Shown piece by piece: positions 1 to 8,365 of a DNA stretch of 64,000 bases. Each line of letters begins with the position of its first letter. Position 1 is the first letter of the stretch. A model generated the notes under the pieces. That model made no database searches. It worked only from the letters and a program-made list of their open reading frames with translations, and was not told where the DNA came from. Made by a program: the position numbers and the translations under genes. The DNA is taken from the NCBI RefSeq assembly GCF_030817415.1, contig NZ_JAUSZI010000002.1:9771501-9835500 (forward strand), given 5' to 3'. The stretch comes from Streptomyces umbrinus. GTDB lineage: Bacteria; Actinomycetota; Actinomycetes; Streptomycetales; Streptomycetaceae.

Positions 1-2
1 GG

Positions 3-2726
3 TTGGAGCTGACCCGGCAGCCGCCCTGGGAGCGCCCGAAGAAGCGCGGCGCGGGTACGACGACCGAGAAGGCACAGAGCTGGCTGCGCGAGTACGACGC
101 GCCGGCGGGCTCCTGGAAGGACCTCACCCGCTCCCACCAGGAGATCGGCGAGGAGATCACCCAACTGCTCGGCATGAGCCGCGAGCAGTTCTGCCAGGTC
201 GTGCTGCTGCCCCAGGGCGACTTCGCGCGCTTCCTGCGTGCCGACGCCGAGGCCCGCGGCAAGCTCCTCGGCCGGCTCTTCGACACCCGCCGCTTCGCCG
301 CCGTCGAACAACGACTGGCCGAGCTCCGCCGCGCCGCCGAGACCCAGGTCCGCGCGGCGGACGCGGAGTTGCTGGCCGACGGCCACCGCATGCAGCAGGC
401 GGCCGGTGACATCGTGGAGCTGCCACTGCCCGACCTGTCGCCGGGCGACCCGGGCCTCGCCGAGTCCGTACTGGAGTGGGCGGCGATCGCCAGGAGCACG
501 GCCCGCGAGAGGTTCACGGTCGCCCACTGCGCGCAGGCGGCCGCCGAGTCGGCCCAGGCCGCCGCGCATCACGTGCTGGAGGACGTACGGGAAGTGGCGC
601 GGCTCCAGCGCCGGTTCGCCGAGGCGCGGGAGCGGGCCGCGCGGCTGGAGGAGCGGTCCGGGGCCCACCGGGAGGCCCAGGCGCGCATGGAGAGGGCCCG
701 CAAGGCCGAGGCGGTGGCGCCCGCGCTCGGGCTGCGGGACGCGACGGAGAACGAGCACCGGAGGGCGGCCGGTACCGAGGCACGCGCGCGTGCCCTCCTG
801 TCGGAGACCTTCGCCGACGCGGGGGCGACGGGCCTCGCGGCCGCCGCGCGAAAGGCCGCCGAGGACCTGGGCGGGCTGGAGTCGGCCCGCCGGGCCGAGC
901 ACCGGATCGCCGAACTCACCGACGAACGCGACGGGTTGGACCGGCAGGAGCGCGCCGACGAGGACGTGCTGCACGATGCCGGGACCTGGCTCGCCGAGTG
1001 GGACTCGACCCGGGCGGACCTGCAGACGCGTATCGGGGCGGCCCAGGAGGCCGCCACCCGTGCCGAGCAGCTCGCCGTCCAGCGCGAGCCCGCGCAGACG
1101 AGGCTCGCGGCCGCCCGGCTGCGCGACCAGCTCGCCGGGGACACGGACGAGGCCCACGCGCGCGTGCTCGCCGCACGTGAGCGCGCCACGGACGCGCGTG
1201 CCCACTGGCTGGACCTCAAGGAACAGCGCCTGAAGGGCATCGCCGCGGAACTCGCCGCGGGCCTGGTGGACGGCGAGGCGTGTGCGGTCTGCGGTGCCAC
1301 CGAACACCCGGCGCCCGCTCGGAAGGTCGACGGACACGTCGGCCGGCAGGCCGAGGAGGCCGCGCTCACCGCGTACCAGCGCGCCGATGAGCAGCGCGCC
1401 GAGGAGGAGCGGCGGCTCGGGGTCGTCCGCGAGGCGCTGGCCGCCGCGACGGCCGAGGCGGGGGACCTGCCCACCGGGCAACTCGCCGAACTGGCCGAGG
1501 AGTTGGAGCGACGACACGCCGAGGCGCACGGCGCCGCTTCCGGGCTGCACGCGGCCCGTGAAACCCTTGGACAGGCCGAACGTGAGCGCGAACGGCGGCT
1601 CGCCGCCCAGCAGGAGGCCGCTCGCCGGGTCGCGTCCCGTGGCTCGCTGCGGGAGGCACTCGACCGCGAACGGGCCTCCCTGGAGGGGGAGTTGACGCAG
1701 GCCCGGGGTTCGGCGGGCAGCGTCGCGGCGCGGGCGTTGCAACTGGAGCGGCAGGTCGCGCTGCTCACCGAGGCCGCGGACGCCGCACGTGTCGCGGCGG
1801 ACACTGCCCAGCGGCTGAAGGACGCCGACGCGCGACTCGCCGACGCGGCCTTCCGTGCCGGGTTCGACACACCGTCGGCCGCCGCGGCCGCCCTCCTCGA
1901 CGACGCGGCCCATCGCGACCTCCAGCACCGGCTCGACGCCTGGCAGCAGGAAGAGGCGGCGGTCCGCGCGGTGCTCGCCGAGGCCGAGACGACGGCCGCC
2001 GCCGGGCAGCCGCCCGCCGACCTCCAGGCCGCCGAGCAGACCGCGTCCGCCGCCGGCCGACGGGTGCGCGAGGCGGCCTCCGCCCGTGACGCGGCCGACC
2101 GCCGCTGCGCGGAGCTGGACCGGCTGACCCGCCGGGCGGGCGGTTCCGTGCGCCGGCTGGGCCCGCTGCGTGAGGAGTACGACCGGGTGGCCCGCCTCGC
2201 CACGCTCGCGGCCGGTACGTCCGCGGACAACGAACGCAAGATGCGCCTGGAGTCCTACGTCCTCGCCGCCCGGCTGGAGCAGGTCGCGGCCGCCGCGACC
2301 GCGCGCCTCCAGCGCATGTCCTCGGGGCGCTACACCCTCGTGCACTCCGACGACCGCGCAGGGCGGGGCCGCAGCGGCCTCGGCCTGCACGTCGTCGACG
2401 CCTGGACCGGCTGCGAGCGCGACACGGCGACCCTCTCCGGCGGCGAGACGTTCTTCGCCTCCCTCGCCCTCGCGCTGGGCCTCGCCGACGTGGTCACCGA
2501 CGAGGCCGGGGGCGTACGCCTCGACACGCTCTTCATCGACGAGGGCTTCGGCAGCCTCGACGACCAGACGCTCGACGAGGTCCTCGACGTCCTCGACTCA
2601 CTGCGGGAGCGGGACCGCAGCGTGGGCATCGTCAGCCATGTCGCCGATCTGCGGCGCCGGATCCATGCGCAACTGGAGGTGGTGAAGGGGCGGTCGGGGT
2701 CGGTCGTTCGGCAGGGGGGTGGCTGA
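3..2726 (+). CDS. sbcC: SbcC/Rad50-type exonuclease ATPase subunit (5' end outside the window)
   Basis: The gene runs in from the left edge, so the N-terminal Walker A part is missing; 907 residues are visible. Near residue 428 a CxxC zinc hook (CAVC) sits in the middle of two long Ala/Glu/Arg-rich coiled-coil arms. The C-terminal ATPase half shows the ABC signature LSGGE near residue 811 and Walker B plus D-loop (LFIDEGFGSLDD). This order of coil, hook, coil and ATPase is that of SbcC, which with the SbcD nuclease processes hairpins and double-strand ends. An sbcD partner is expected upstream, out of view. The gene is convergent with the Lrp gene that follows. Confidence 0.93.
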   Translation: MELTRQPPWERPKKRGAGTTTEKAQSWLREYDAPAGSWKDLTRSHQEIGEEITQLLGMSREQFCQVVLLPQGDFARFLRADAEARGKLLGRLFDTRRFAAVEQRLAELRRAAETQVRAADAELLADGHRMQQAAGDIVELPLPDLSPGDPGLAESVLEWAAIARSTARERFTVAHCAQAAAESAQAAAHHVLEDVREVARLQRRFAEARERAARLEERSGAHREAQARMERARKAEAVAPALGLRDATENEHRRAAGTEARARALLSETFADAGATGLAAAARKAAEDLGGLESARRAEHRIAELTDERDGLDRQERADEDVLHDAGTWLAEWDSTRADLQTRIGAAQEAATRAEQLAVQREPAQTRLAAARLRDQLAGDTDEAHARVLAARERATDARAHWLDLKEQRLKGIAAELAAGLVDGEACAVCGATEHPAPARKVDGHVGRQAEEAALTAYQRADEQRAEEERRLGVVREALAAATAEAGDLPTGQLAELAEELERRHAEAHGAASGLHAARETLGQAERERERRLAAQQEAARRVASRGSLREALDRERASLEGELTQARGSAGSVAARALQLERQVALLTEAADAARVAADTAQRLKDADARLADAAFRAGFDTPSAAAAALLDDAAHRDLQHRLDAWQQEEAAVRAVLAEAETTAAAGQPPADLQAAEQTASAAGRRVREAASARDAADRRCAELDRLTRRAGGSVRRLGPLREEYDRVARLATLAAGTSADNERKMRLESYVLAARLEQVAAAATARLQRMSSGRYTLVHSDDRAGRGRSGLGLHVVDAWTGCERDTATLSGGETFFASLALALGLADVVTDEAGGVRLDTLFIDEGFGSLDDQTLDEVLDVLDSLRERDRSVGIVSHVADLRRRIHAQLEVVKGRSGSVVRQGGG

Positions 2727-2810
2727 CCGGCCGTTCGCGTGGCTGGGGTTGGGCCTTGGCCTTGGGCGTTGGGTGCCGGTGGCCGCGGGGTTGCGGGGTC
2801 GTCGTCGAGC

Positions 2811-3257
2811 TCAGCGGCCGACGGGGCGTCGCGGCAGAGGTGACGAGTACACGACGCTCGTCGTCACCGAGCCGAGTGTGCCGATCTTGCCCGAAACCTC
2901 CTCCAGGTGGCTCATGGAGCGCGTCGCGACCTTGATGACGAAGCAGTCGTCGCCCGTGACGTGGTGCGCCTCCAGGATCTCGGGGGTCGCGGCGACGAGG
3001 TCGTGGAACGGCTTGTAGTTGCCGTTCGGATAGCGAAGTCGCACGAAGGCCAGGATCGGCAGGCCCAGGCTCTCCGGGTCCACGACCGCGGCGTAACCCT
3101 GGATGACACCGGCCTCCTCCAGGCGGCGCACCCGTTCGGTGACCGCGCTCGCGGACATCGAGACGGCACGGGCCAGCTCGGCGAAACTGGCCCGGCCCTC
3201 GCGCTGGAGGACTTCGAGAATGCGCCAGTCGGTGGCGTCCGGGGAATACGCGGTCAT
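2811..3257 (-). CDS. Lrp/AsnC-family transcriptional regulator
   Basis: A 148-residue protein with an N-terminal winged HTH (DATDWRILEVLQREGRASFA through SASAVTERVRRLEEAG) and a C-terminal RAM ligand-binding domain with the typical HHVTGDDCFVIKV strand. The ATG at 3257 is chosen because it gives the standard Lrp length; an upstream extension would add non-conserved sequence. It is divergent from the rhodanese gene at 3439, which shares its 181-bp promoter region and is its likely target. The effector, probably an amino acid or sulfur metabolite, cannot be read from the sequence. Confidence 0.93.
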   Translation of the reverse strand: MTAYSPDATDWRILEVLQREGRASFAELARAVSMSASAVTERVRRLEEAGVIQGYAAVVDPESLGLPILAFVRLRYPNGNYKPFHDLVAATPEILEAHHVTGDDCFVIKVATRSMSHLEEVSGKIGTLGSVTTSVVYSSPLPRRPVGR

Positions 3258-3438
3258 GGTCGAGGGATAGCAGGGGAATCCCCGGCGGATCAAGTGCAGA
3301 GCCGTGGATCGCTCCTTCAGGAAGCGGGTCTCCGGCCGTAGATTTCCGGTCATGGAGTTCCGCGCTGCCGGTGCAGACAAGGCACCGGACCGACCGTCGT
3401 TCGACGGCGTCGGCGGGACCGGGAGGGAAGGCCAGACC

Positions 3439-3978
3439 ATGACCGCGACCAGCACCACGACGGGCGGCGCCACCGGGAACACCGGCACCGTCGCCATCAC
3501 CGGGAACGCCGTCGCCGTGAACCCCGTTCTGCGAGTCGCCCCGGCGTCGCCCGCCGCGGCCGCCGCCTACTTCGGTGCAAGCCTCGCCTTCCATGCCGAC
3601 GTGTCCGATGTCGCCGCCGCGCTGGGGGCCGACGGCGACCCCGGCTTCGTCGTCCTCGACTCCCGTTCCACGGAGTCCTGGGACCAGGGGCACGTGCCCG
3701 GCGCGATCCACCTGCCCACCGCGCTCATCCCCGAGCAGGCGGAGCAACTCCTCGACAGGGCCGTGCCGGTGGTCACGTACTGCTGGGGTCCGGGCTGCAA
3801 CGGCGCGACCCGTGCCGCCCTCGCCCTCGCCGAACTCGGCTTCCAGGTCAAGGAGATGCTCGGCGGCTTCGAGTACTGGGCGCGCGAGGGCTTCGAGTTC
3901 GAGACCTGGGAGGGCCACGAGCGGCGCGCCGCCGACCCGTTGACCGCCCCGGCCGGTGCGGAGGACTGCGGCTGCTGA
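3439..3978 (+). CDS. Rhodanese-like sulfurtransferase
   Basis: A 179-residue single rhodanese domain. The FVVLDSRS strand, the HVPGAIHLP motif and the active-site loop YCWGPGCNGATRAA, with the probable catalytic Cys in GPGCNG, are present. Such proteins carry sulfur as a Cys persulfide. The ATG at 3439 follows a purine-rich GGGAGGGAAG stretch that can serve as ribosome binding site. The first 40 residues are low-complexity Thr/Gly/Ala, and the protein ends in CGC. It is divergent from an Lrp-type regulator, a common pairing in Streptomyces, which suggests amino-acid or sulfur-responsive control. Confidence 0.9.
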   Translation: MTATSTTTGGATGNTGTVAITGNAVAVNPVLRVAPASPAAAAAYFGASLAFHADVSDVAAALGADGDPGFVVLDSRSTESWDQGHVPGAIHLPTALIPEQAEQLLDRAVPVVTYCWGPGCNGATRAALALAELGFQVKEMLGGFEYWAREGFEFETWEGHERRAADPLTAPAGAEDCGC

Positions 3979-4088
3979 CCGTCCTGCCGCCGCCGTCGGG
4001 ACGTCGTACGGACTCAGTCGTGTATCACCTCGCCCGGAGTGCAAAGGAATCGTCAATTCTGGTCCGCCGCGCCATGTAACTTCTGGGC

Positions 4089-4625
4089 ATGGCGAGTTAC
4101 GCGGGTCCCAGTTCGGTCGAGTGGGTGGAGTCGGGCGGTGGACCGCTCATAGCGATACCGGAAGTGGTGCTGCCGTTCTGGACGGGGGCCGACGGCGACG
4201 AGCTCGCCTCCGACTACGACAGAGCGTGTGAGGTGGACGGCTTCGTCGGCCTGCTGCCCGTCGGCAACACCACCGCCCTCGTCCTCGGTGAGGATCCCGC
4301 CGCGACGGCTTATCTCCCGGAGCACGGCACCTTCGTACGGTGGTGTGCGGGGGAGTCCGAGCGTGAGCTGCTGGCCGGGGTTCCGGCCGCCCTCGCGGGC
4401 GCGGCGTGGGAGCGGGAAGTGCGGTGGGAGATCCCCGGGCCCGTCGTGCTCTTCGACGCGGCGTGGCCGGGCGAGGAGTCGACGAAGACGGGGCATCTGC
4501 GGATCGACCTTGCGCCGGGGCGGTACGCGGTGCGGGCGGCGCATGCCCGAGCCGGGGCCCGAGACGTGGATCGGGCTCGTACAACTGAGGCCGCTCGGGA
4601 AGTGACGCACGGCTTCGGGCAGTGA
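4089..4625 (+). CDS. Imm21-family immunity protein, probably frameshifted at the C-terminus
   Basis: The first 155 residues (WVESGGGPLIAIP, VGLLPVGNTTALVLGEDP, GPVVLFDAAWPG, GRYAVRAA) have the pattern of the Imm21 family, proteins thought to neutralise polymorphic toxins. From about 4550 the reading frame gives an Arg/Ala-rich tail, while the +1 frame gives EPGPETWIGLVQLRPLGK, the ending expected for the family, with a stop at 4603-4605. One extra base between about 4545 and 4570 explains this. No toxin gene is next to it, so it is an orphan immunity gene. The existing frame runs into the 20-bp repeat array and stops at 4625. Confidence 0.8.
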   Translation: MASYAGPSSVEWVESGGGPLIAIPEVVLPFWTGADGDELASDYDRACEVDGFVGLLPVGNTTALVLGEDPAATAYLPEHGTFVRWCAGESERELLAGVPAALAGAAWEREVRWEIPGPVVLFDAAWPGEESTKTGHLRIDLAPGRYAVRAAHARAGARDVDRARTTEAAREVTHGFGQ

Positions 4626-4722
4626 CGGATGGCCTCGGCCGCTAGTGCACGGTCTCGGACCATGGCGCACGGTCTCGGACCATGGCGCATGGCCTCGGCC
4701 GGTGGTGGATGACCTCGCCCAG
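4603..4722. repeat. Six tandem copies of a 20-bp repeat
   Basis: The sequence divides into six 20-bp units, such as TGGCGCACGGTCTCGGACCA, which differ at a few positions. The array begins exactly at the stop codon of the shifted Imm21 frame. There are no spacers, so it is a minisatellite and not a CRISPR array. Confidence 0.85.
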
Positions 4723-4989
4723 TGACTGAGGGCGAGGCTGCGACGTGCCCCGGGCGAGGGCGGGCGAGCGGCGGGCATGATGTCCGGGCTCCCGTGCCCG
4801 ACGGCCCGCTCGCAGCCGCTTACGTGAGCGGAGTGGCCCCGCTCACGCGAGCCGAATCGCCCCACCTGCGCGAGCTGAACCGGCTCGCCTGCCCGAGCCC
4901 AACCACCTCGCCTGCCCGAGCCGAATCGTGGCGCCCGCCGCGGAAAATGACATGCGGCGCGGCATCGGCGCCGCCCATCATGGACCGCC
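4723..4989. other. Non-coding stretch with short direct repeats
   Basis: No convincing gene is seen between the repeat array and the SDR gene. A CTCGCCTGCCCGAGCC block occurs twice about 23 bp apart near 4886-4925. The promoter of the SDR gene presumably lies at the right end. Confidence 0.5.
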
Positions 4990-5838
4990 ATGCCACCCCA
5001 ACTCCCTTCCCCCACACCCGAAGCGCTCCGCCGCGACCCCCTCCCGCTGCGTGGCCGTACCGCCCTGGTCACCGGCGCCAGCCGACGCGGAGGGATCGGT
5101 TATGCCGTGGCCCGACGGCTGGCCGCGTACGGAGCGAGTGTGTACGCGCATCACCACGTACCGCACGACGCCGGCATGCCCTGGGGCGCGGATCGTCCCG
5201 AGGACGTGGTCGCCGGAATCCGCGAGGCGCTCGCCGACCCCGAGGCGCGGGTCGTCGACGGGCCGGGCGACCTCTCCGACCCTGCGGCCCCGGCAGAACT
5301 GATCGCCAGGGCCGCCGACGCGCTCGGCGGACGGATCGACATCCTCGTCGCCAACCACGCGCTCAGCGGCTCGGACGGCCCGCTCGACACGATCGACGCC
5401 GCGATGCTAGACGCGCACTGGGCCGTCGACACCCGTTCCGTGATCCTCCTCGTCCAGGCCTACGCCCGGCTGCGCGTCGCGCTGCCACCGCGTACGGCGG
5501 GTGGGCGCGTGGTCATGATGACGTCGGGTCAGGACATCGCCGGCGGCATGCCGGACGAGATCGCGTACGCCCTTCAGAAGGGCGCCCTCGCCTCGGTCAC
5601 CCGATCGCTGGCGACCACGCTCGCCGAGCACGCGGTGACCGTGAACACCGTGAACCCCGGTCCCGTCGACACGGACTACATGACGGGAGACGCGTACGCG
5701 GCCGTTGCCGCGATGTTCCCCGCCGGGCGCTGGGGAATGCCGGACGACCCCGCGCGGCTCATCGCCTGGCTCTCGACCGACGAGGCCGAGTGGGTCACCG
5801 GGCAGGTGATCGACTCGGAGAGCGGGTTCCGGCGCTGA
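4990..5838 (+). CDS. Short-chain dehydrogenase/reductase (SDR family)
   Basis: A 282-residue Rossmann-fold oxidoreductase. TALVTGASRRGGIG is the nucleotide-binding glycine motif, followed by ILVANHA, the catalytic Ser179 in VVMMTSGQ and the YALQK motif (Tyr193, Lys197). VNTVNPGPVDTDYM and the C-terminal GQVIDSESGF are typical of classical SDRs. The glycine motif carries extra residues between the glycines, which occurs in some SDRs. The substrate cannot be predicted, and no pathway genes flank it. Confidence 0.92.
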   Translation: MPPQLPSPTPEALRRDPLPLRGRTALVTGASRRGGIGYAVARRLAAYGASVYAHHHVPHDAGMPWGADRPEDVVAGIREALADPEARVVDGPGDLSDPAAPAELIARAADALGGRIDILVANHALSGSDGPLDTIDAAMLDAHWAVDTRSVILLVQAYARLRVALPPRTAGGRVVMMTSGQDIAGGMPDEIAYALQKGALASVTRSLATTLAEHAVTVNTVNPGPVDTDYMTGDAYAAVAAMFPAGRWGMPDDPARLIAWLSTDEAEWVTGQVIDSESGFRR

Positions 5839-5902
5839 GGGGTTCGTCGACCGGGCTCGGCGCACTCGACTGCGCTGCGCTTGAGCCCGGTCGTCGTCCC
5901 CG

Positions 5903-7594
5903 TCAGAGCCGGGACAGCTCGTCCACCAGGTCGTCCAGACCCAGCGACCCCTGGGACAGGGCGGCCATGTGCCAGGCCTTCGCGTCGAACGCGTCGCCGT
6001 GGCGCTTCCTCGCGTTCTCACGGCCCAGCAGCCAGGCGCGCTCGCCGAGCTTGTAGCCGATGGCCTGGCCGGGGATCGAGAGGTAGCGGGTCAACTCGCT
6101 CTCCACGAAGTCCGCCGGGCGGCTGCTGTGCGCGCCGAAGAACTCCTGCGCCAGCTCGGGAGTCCAGCGCTCGCCCGGGTGGAAGGGCGATTCCGCCGGG
6201 ATCTCCAGCTCCAGGTGCATGCCGATGTCGACGATGACACGGGCCGCGCGCATCATCTGGGCGTCCAGATAGCCGAGGCGTTCCTCCGCGTCCTTGAGAT
6301 AGCCGAGTTCGTCCATCAGACGCTCCGCGTAGAGCGCCCAGCCCTCGCAGTTGGCGCTGACACCGCCGATGGTCGCCTGGTAGCGGGAGAGGTTCTCGGC
6401 GACGTGCGCCCACTGCGCAAGCTGGAGATGATGGCCGGGGACGCCCTCGTGGTACCAGGTCGAGACCAGGTCGTACACCGGGAAGCGGGTCTGCCCCATC
6501 GTCGGCAGCCACGTACGGCCGGGGCGTGAGAAGTCCTCTGACGGTGCCGTGTAGTAGGGGGCCGCGACGCTGCCCGGCGGGGCGATCCGGGACTCCACCT
6601 TCCGTACCCGCTCGGCGAGTTCGAAGTGTGTGCCGTCCAGTTCCTCGATCGCCTGGTCCATCAGGCCCTGCAGCCACTCGCGGACCTCGTCGACGCCCTC
6701 GATGTGCTTGCCGTGCTCGTCGAGGTGCGCGAGCGCCACCCACGGGGTCCCGGCGCCGGGCAGGACCTTCTCGGCCTCCTTCTTCATCTCTGCGAGGAGC
6801 CGGTGGTACTCGGCCCAGCCGTACGCGTACGCCTCGTCCAGATCGAGATCCGTGCCGTTGAAGTAGCGCGACCAGCGCGCGTACCGCTCGCGGCCCACGG
6901 TGTTCGGCGAGCCCTCGATCGCGGGCGCGTACACGTCGCGCATCCAGTCGCGCAGGGCGACGACTGCGGCGGTCGCCGCGCCCGCGGCCTCGTCGAGTTC
7001 CGCGCGCAGCGGCTCGGGGCCGGCCGAGGCGAAGTCCTCGAACCAGCCGCGGCCCGAACCGTCGGTGTCCGACCATTCCGTGAGCTGTTCGATGAACGTC
7101 GCGGTGGGGCGCGGGCCCGCGTACAGCTTGCGCTCCAGGCCTAGCGAGAGGGATTCACGGTAGCCGTCGAGGGCCGTCGGGACGGCGCGCAGCCGCTGGG
7201 CGATGGCGGCCCAGTCCTCGTCCGTGTCCGTGGGCGTCACGGTGAACACCTCGCGCACCGCGTGCACGGCGGTATGCAGGTTGCCGACGGCCCGCAGGCT
7301 CTCCTCGGCGTCGTGCACGGCGAGTTCGGCGGTGAGCCGCTCGCGGAGCAGGCGTGCGCAGCGGCGCTCGATGTCACTGTCCGCGCCGGGCTGCCGCTCC
7401 GCCTCGTCGAGCCGCGCCAGTGTGGCCCGCGCGAGTGCGGCGAGCGCGTCCTGGCCGGCGGGCGAGGTGTCGGGCAATGAGCCCGAACTCTCCTTCACGC
7501 CGAGATACGTACCGGTGACCGGGTCGAGGGCGATGAGCTCGTCGACGTAGGTGTCGGCGACCTCGCGGGGCAGCGGGTTCTTCGTCTGTGACAT
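5903..7594 (-). CDS. DUF885 family protein, putative metal-dependent peptidase
   Basis: A 563-residue protein starting MSQTKNPLPREVADTYVDEL. The HEGVPGHHLQ segment near residues 381-390 is the HExxxHH-like signature of the DUF885 family, and GWALYAERLMDELG further on fits the gluzincin-like third-ligand region. TRYLSIPGQAIGYKLGER is also characteristic. There is no signal peptide, so it is cytoplasmic. Members are annotated as uncharacterised or as putative peptidases; the substrate is unknown. It is convergent with the SDR gene and transcribed in the same direction as the Lrp gene that lies upstream of it. Confidence 0.9.
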   Translation of the reverse strand: MSQTKNPLPREVADTYVDELIALDPVTGTYLGVKESSGSLPDTSPAGQDALAALARATLARLDEAERQPGADSDIERRCARLLRERLTAELAVHDAEESLRAVGNLHTAVHAVREVFTVTPTDTDEDWAAIAQRLRAVPTALDGYRESLSLGLERKLYAGPRPTATFIEQLTEWSDTDGSGRGWFEDFASAGPEPLRAELDEAAGAATAAVVALRDWMRDVYAPAIEGSPNTVGRERYARWSRYFNGTDLDLDEAYAYGWAEYHRLLAEMKKEAEKVLPGAGTPWVALAHLDEHGKHIEGVDEVREWLQGLMDQAIEELDGTHFELAERVRKVESRIAPPGSVAAPYYTAPSEDFSRPGRTWLPTMGQTRFPVYDLVSTWYHEGVPGHHLQLAQWAHVAENLSRYQATIGGVSANCEGWALYAERLMDELGYLKDAEERLGYLDAQMMRAARVIVDIGMHLELEIPAESPFHPGERWTPELAQEFFGAHSSRPADFVESELTRYLSIPGQAIGYKLGERAWLLGRENARKRHGDAFDAKAWHMAALSQGSLGLDDLVDELSRL

Positions 7595-7678
7595 GCGGCC
7601 ATCCTCATACGAGGACGGCCGGTGCGTCAGCCCGGTTTACCGGGCCTTGTGCCGCGTCGGCCCGATGTCGGCCCCACG

Positions 7679-8185
7679 TCAGCCCGATTTCGCCGCGGGC
7701 GTGATCCCCGCGGGCTCGGGCGGCAGCAGGGGCCCGCAGTCCCACTGCTGGAAGATCAGCCGGGTCTCGACGCGGGCCACCTCGCGGTGTGCGGTGAAGC
7801 CGTCGAGGACCAGCCGCTGCAGATCCGCCATGTCCGCGACGGCGACATGGACGAGGTAGTCGTCGGGCCCGGTGAGGTGGAACACGGTTCGGGACTCGGG
7901 CAGCGCCCTGATCCGCTCCACGAACGGGCCGACCAACTCCCGCCGGTGCGGCCTGACCTGCACGGACAGCAACGCCTCCAGACCGCGCCCAAGCTTGGCC
8001 GGATCGAGCCGCAGCTGATGGCCCAGGATGATGCCCGCCCGGCGCAGACGGGTCACCCGGTCCAGGCACGTGGAGGGCGCGACCCCCACCTGTGCGGCGA
8101 GGTCGCGATAGGTGGCCCGGGCGTCGTTCTGCAGCAACCGCAGAAGATGGAGATCCACCGGGTCCAGTACGACGGATTCGGCCAT
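7679..8185 (-). CDS. Lrp/AsnC-family regulator beside a methionine gamma-lyase-like gene
   Basis: A 168-residue protein with an N-terminal HTH (DPVDLHLLRLLQNDARATYR through APSTCLDRVTRLRRAG) and a RAM domain (VFHLTGPDDYLVHVAV). The ATG at 8185 gives normal length. It is divergent from the PLP enzyme gene on its right, the same layout as mdeR-mdeA of Pseudomonas putida, where the Lrp-type regulator activates methionine gamma-lyase. By analogy it may respond to methionine and control the neighbour. Confidence 0.92.
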   Translation of the reverse strand: MAESVVLDPVDLHLLRLLQNDARATYRDLAAQVGVAPSTCLDRVTRLRRAGIILGHQLRLDPAKLGRGLEALLSVQVRPHRRELVGPFVERIRALPESRTVFHLTGPDDYLVHVAVADMADLQRLVLDGFTAHREVARVETRLIFQQWDCGPLLPPEPAGITPAAKSG

Positions 8186-8365
8186 GGCCCGAACGTAACA
8201 CGGACTTCTGGGTCCAACACCCGTTCGGTGTTCAGGCTGCTGTCCATGGACTTCGGCAGCGTTGATGTACGCGACACGTGTGACGACGTAGAGGGAACCG
8301 GGCGGGCGACGGCCAGGGAGGCGGTGTCCGGGGAGATGTCGGCCAGGGAGGTGGCGGCCGGGGCG

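Noticed and set aside
569..2239. A 556-codon Ser/Arg/Ala-rich frame on the minus strand
   Set aside because: Mirror image of the SbcC coiled coil; no motif or start signal.
3352..3438. Upstream ATG 3352 as start of the rhodanese gene
   Set aside because: The added residues are not rhodanese-like and ATG 3439 has a good purine-rich ribosome binding site.
4603..4722. Evenly spaced repeats as a CRISPR array
   Set aside because: Units are directly adjacent with no unique spacers, and no cas genes are present.
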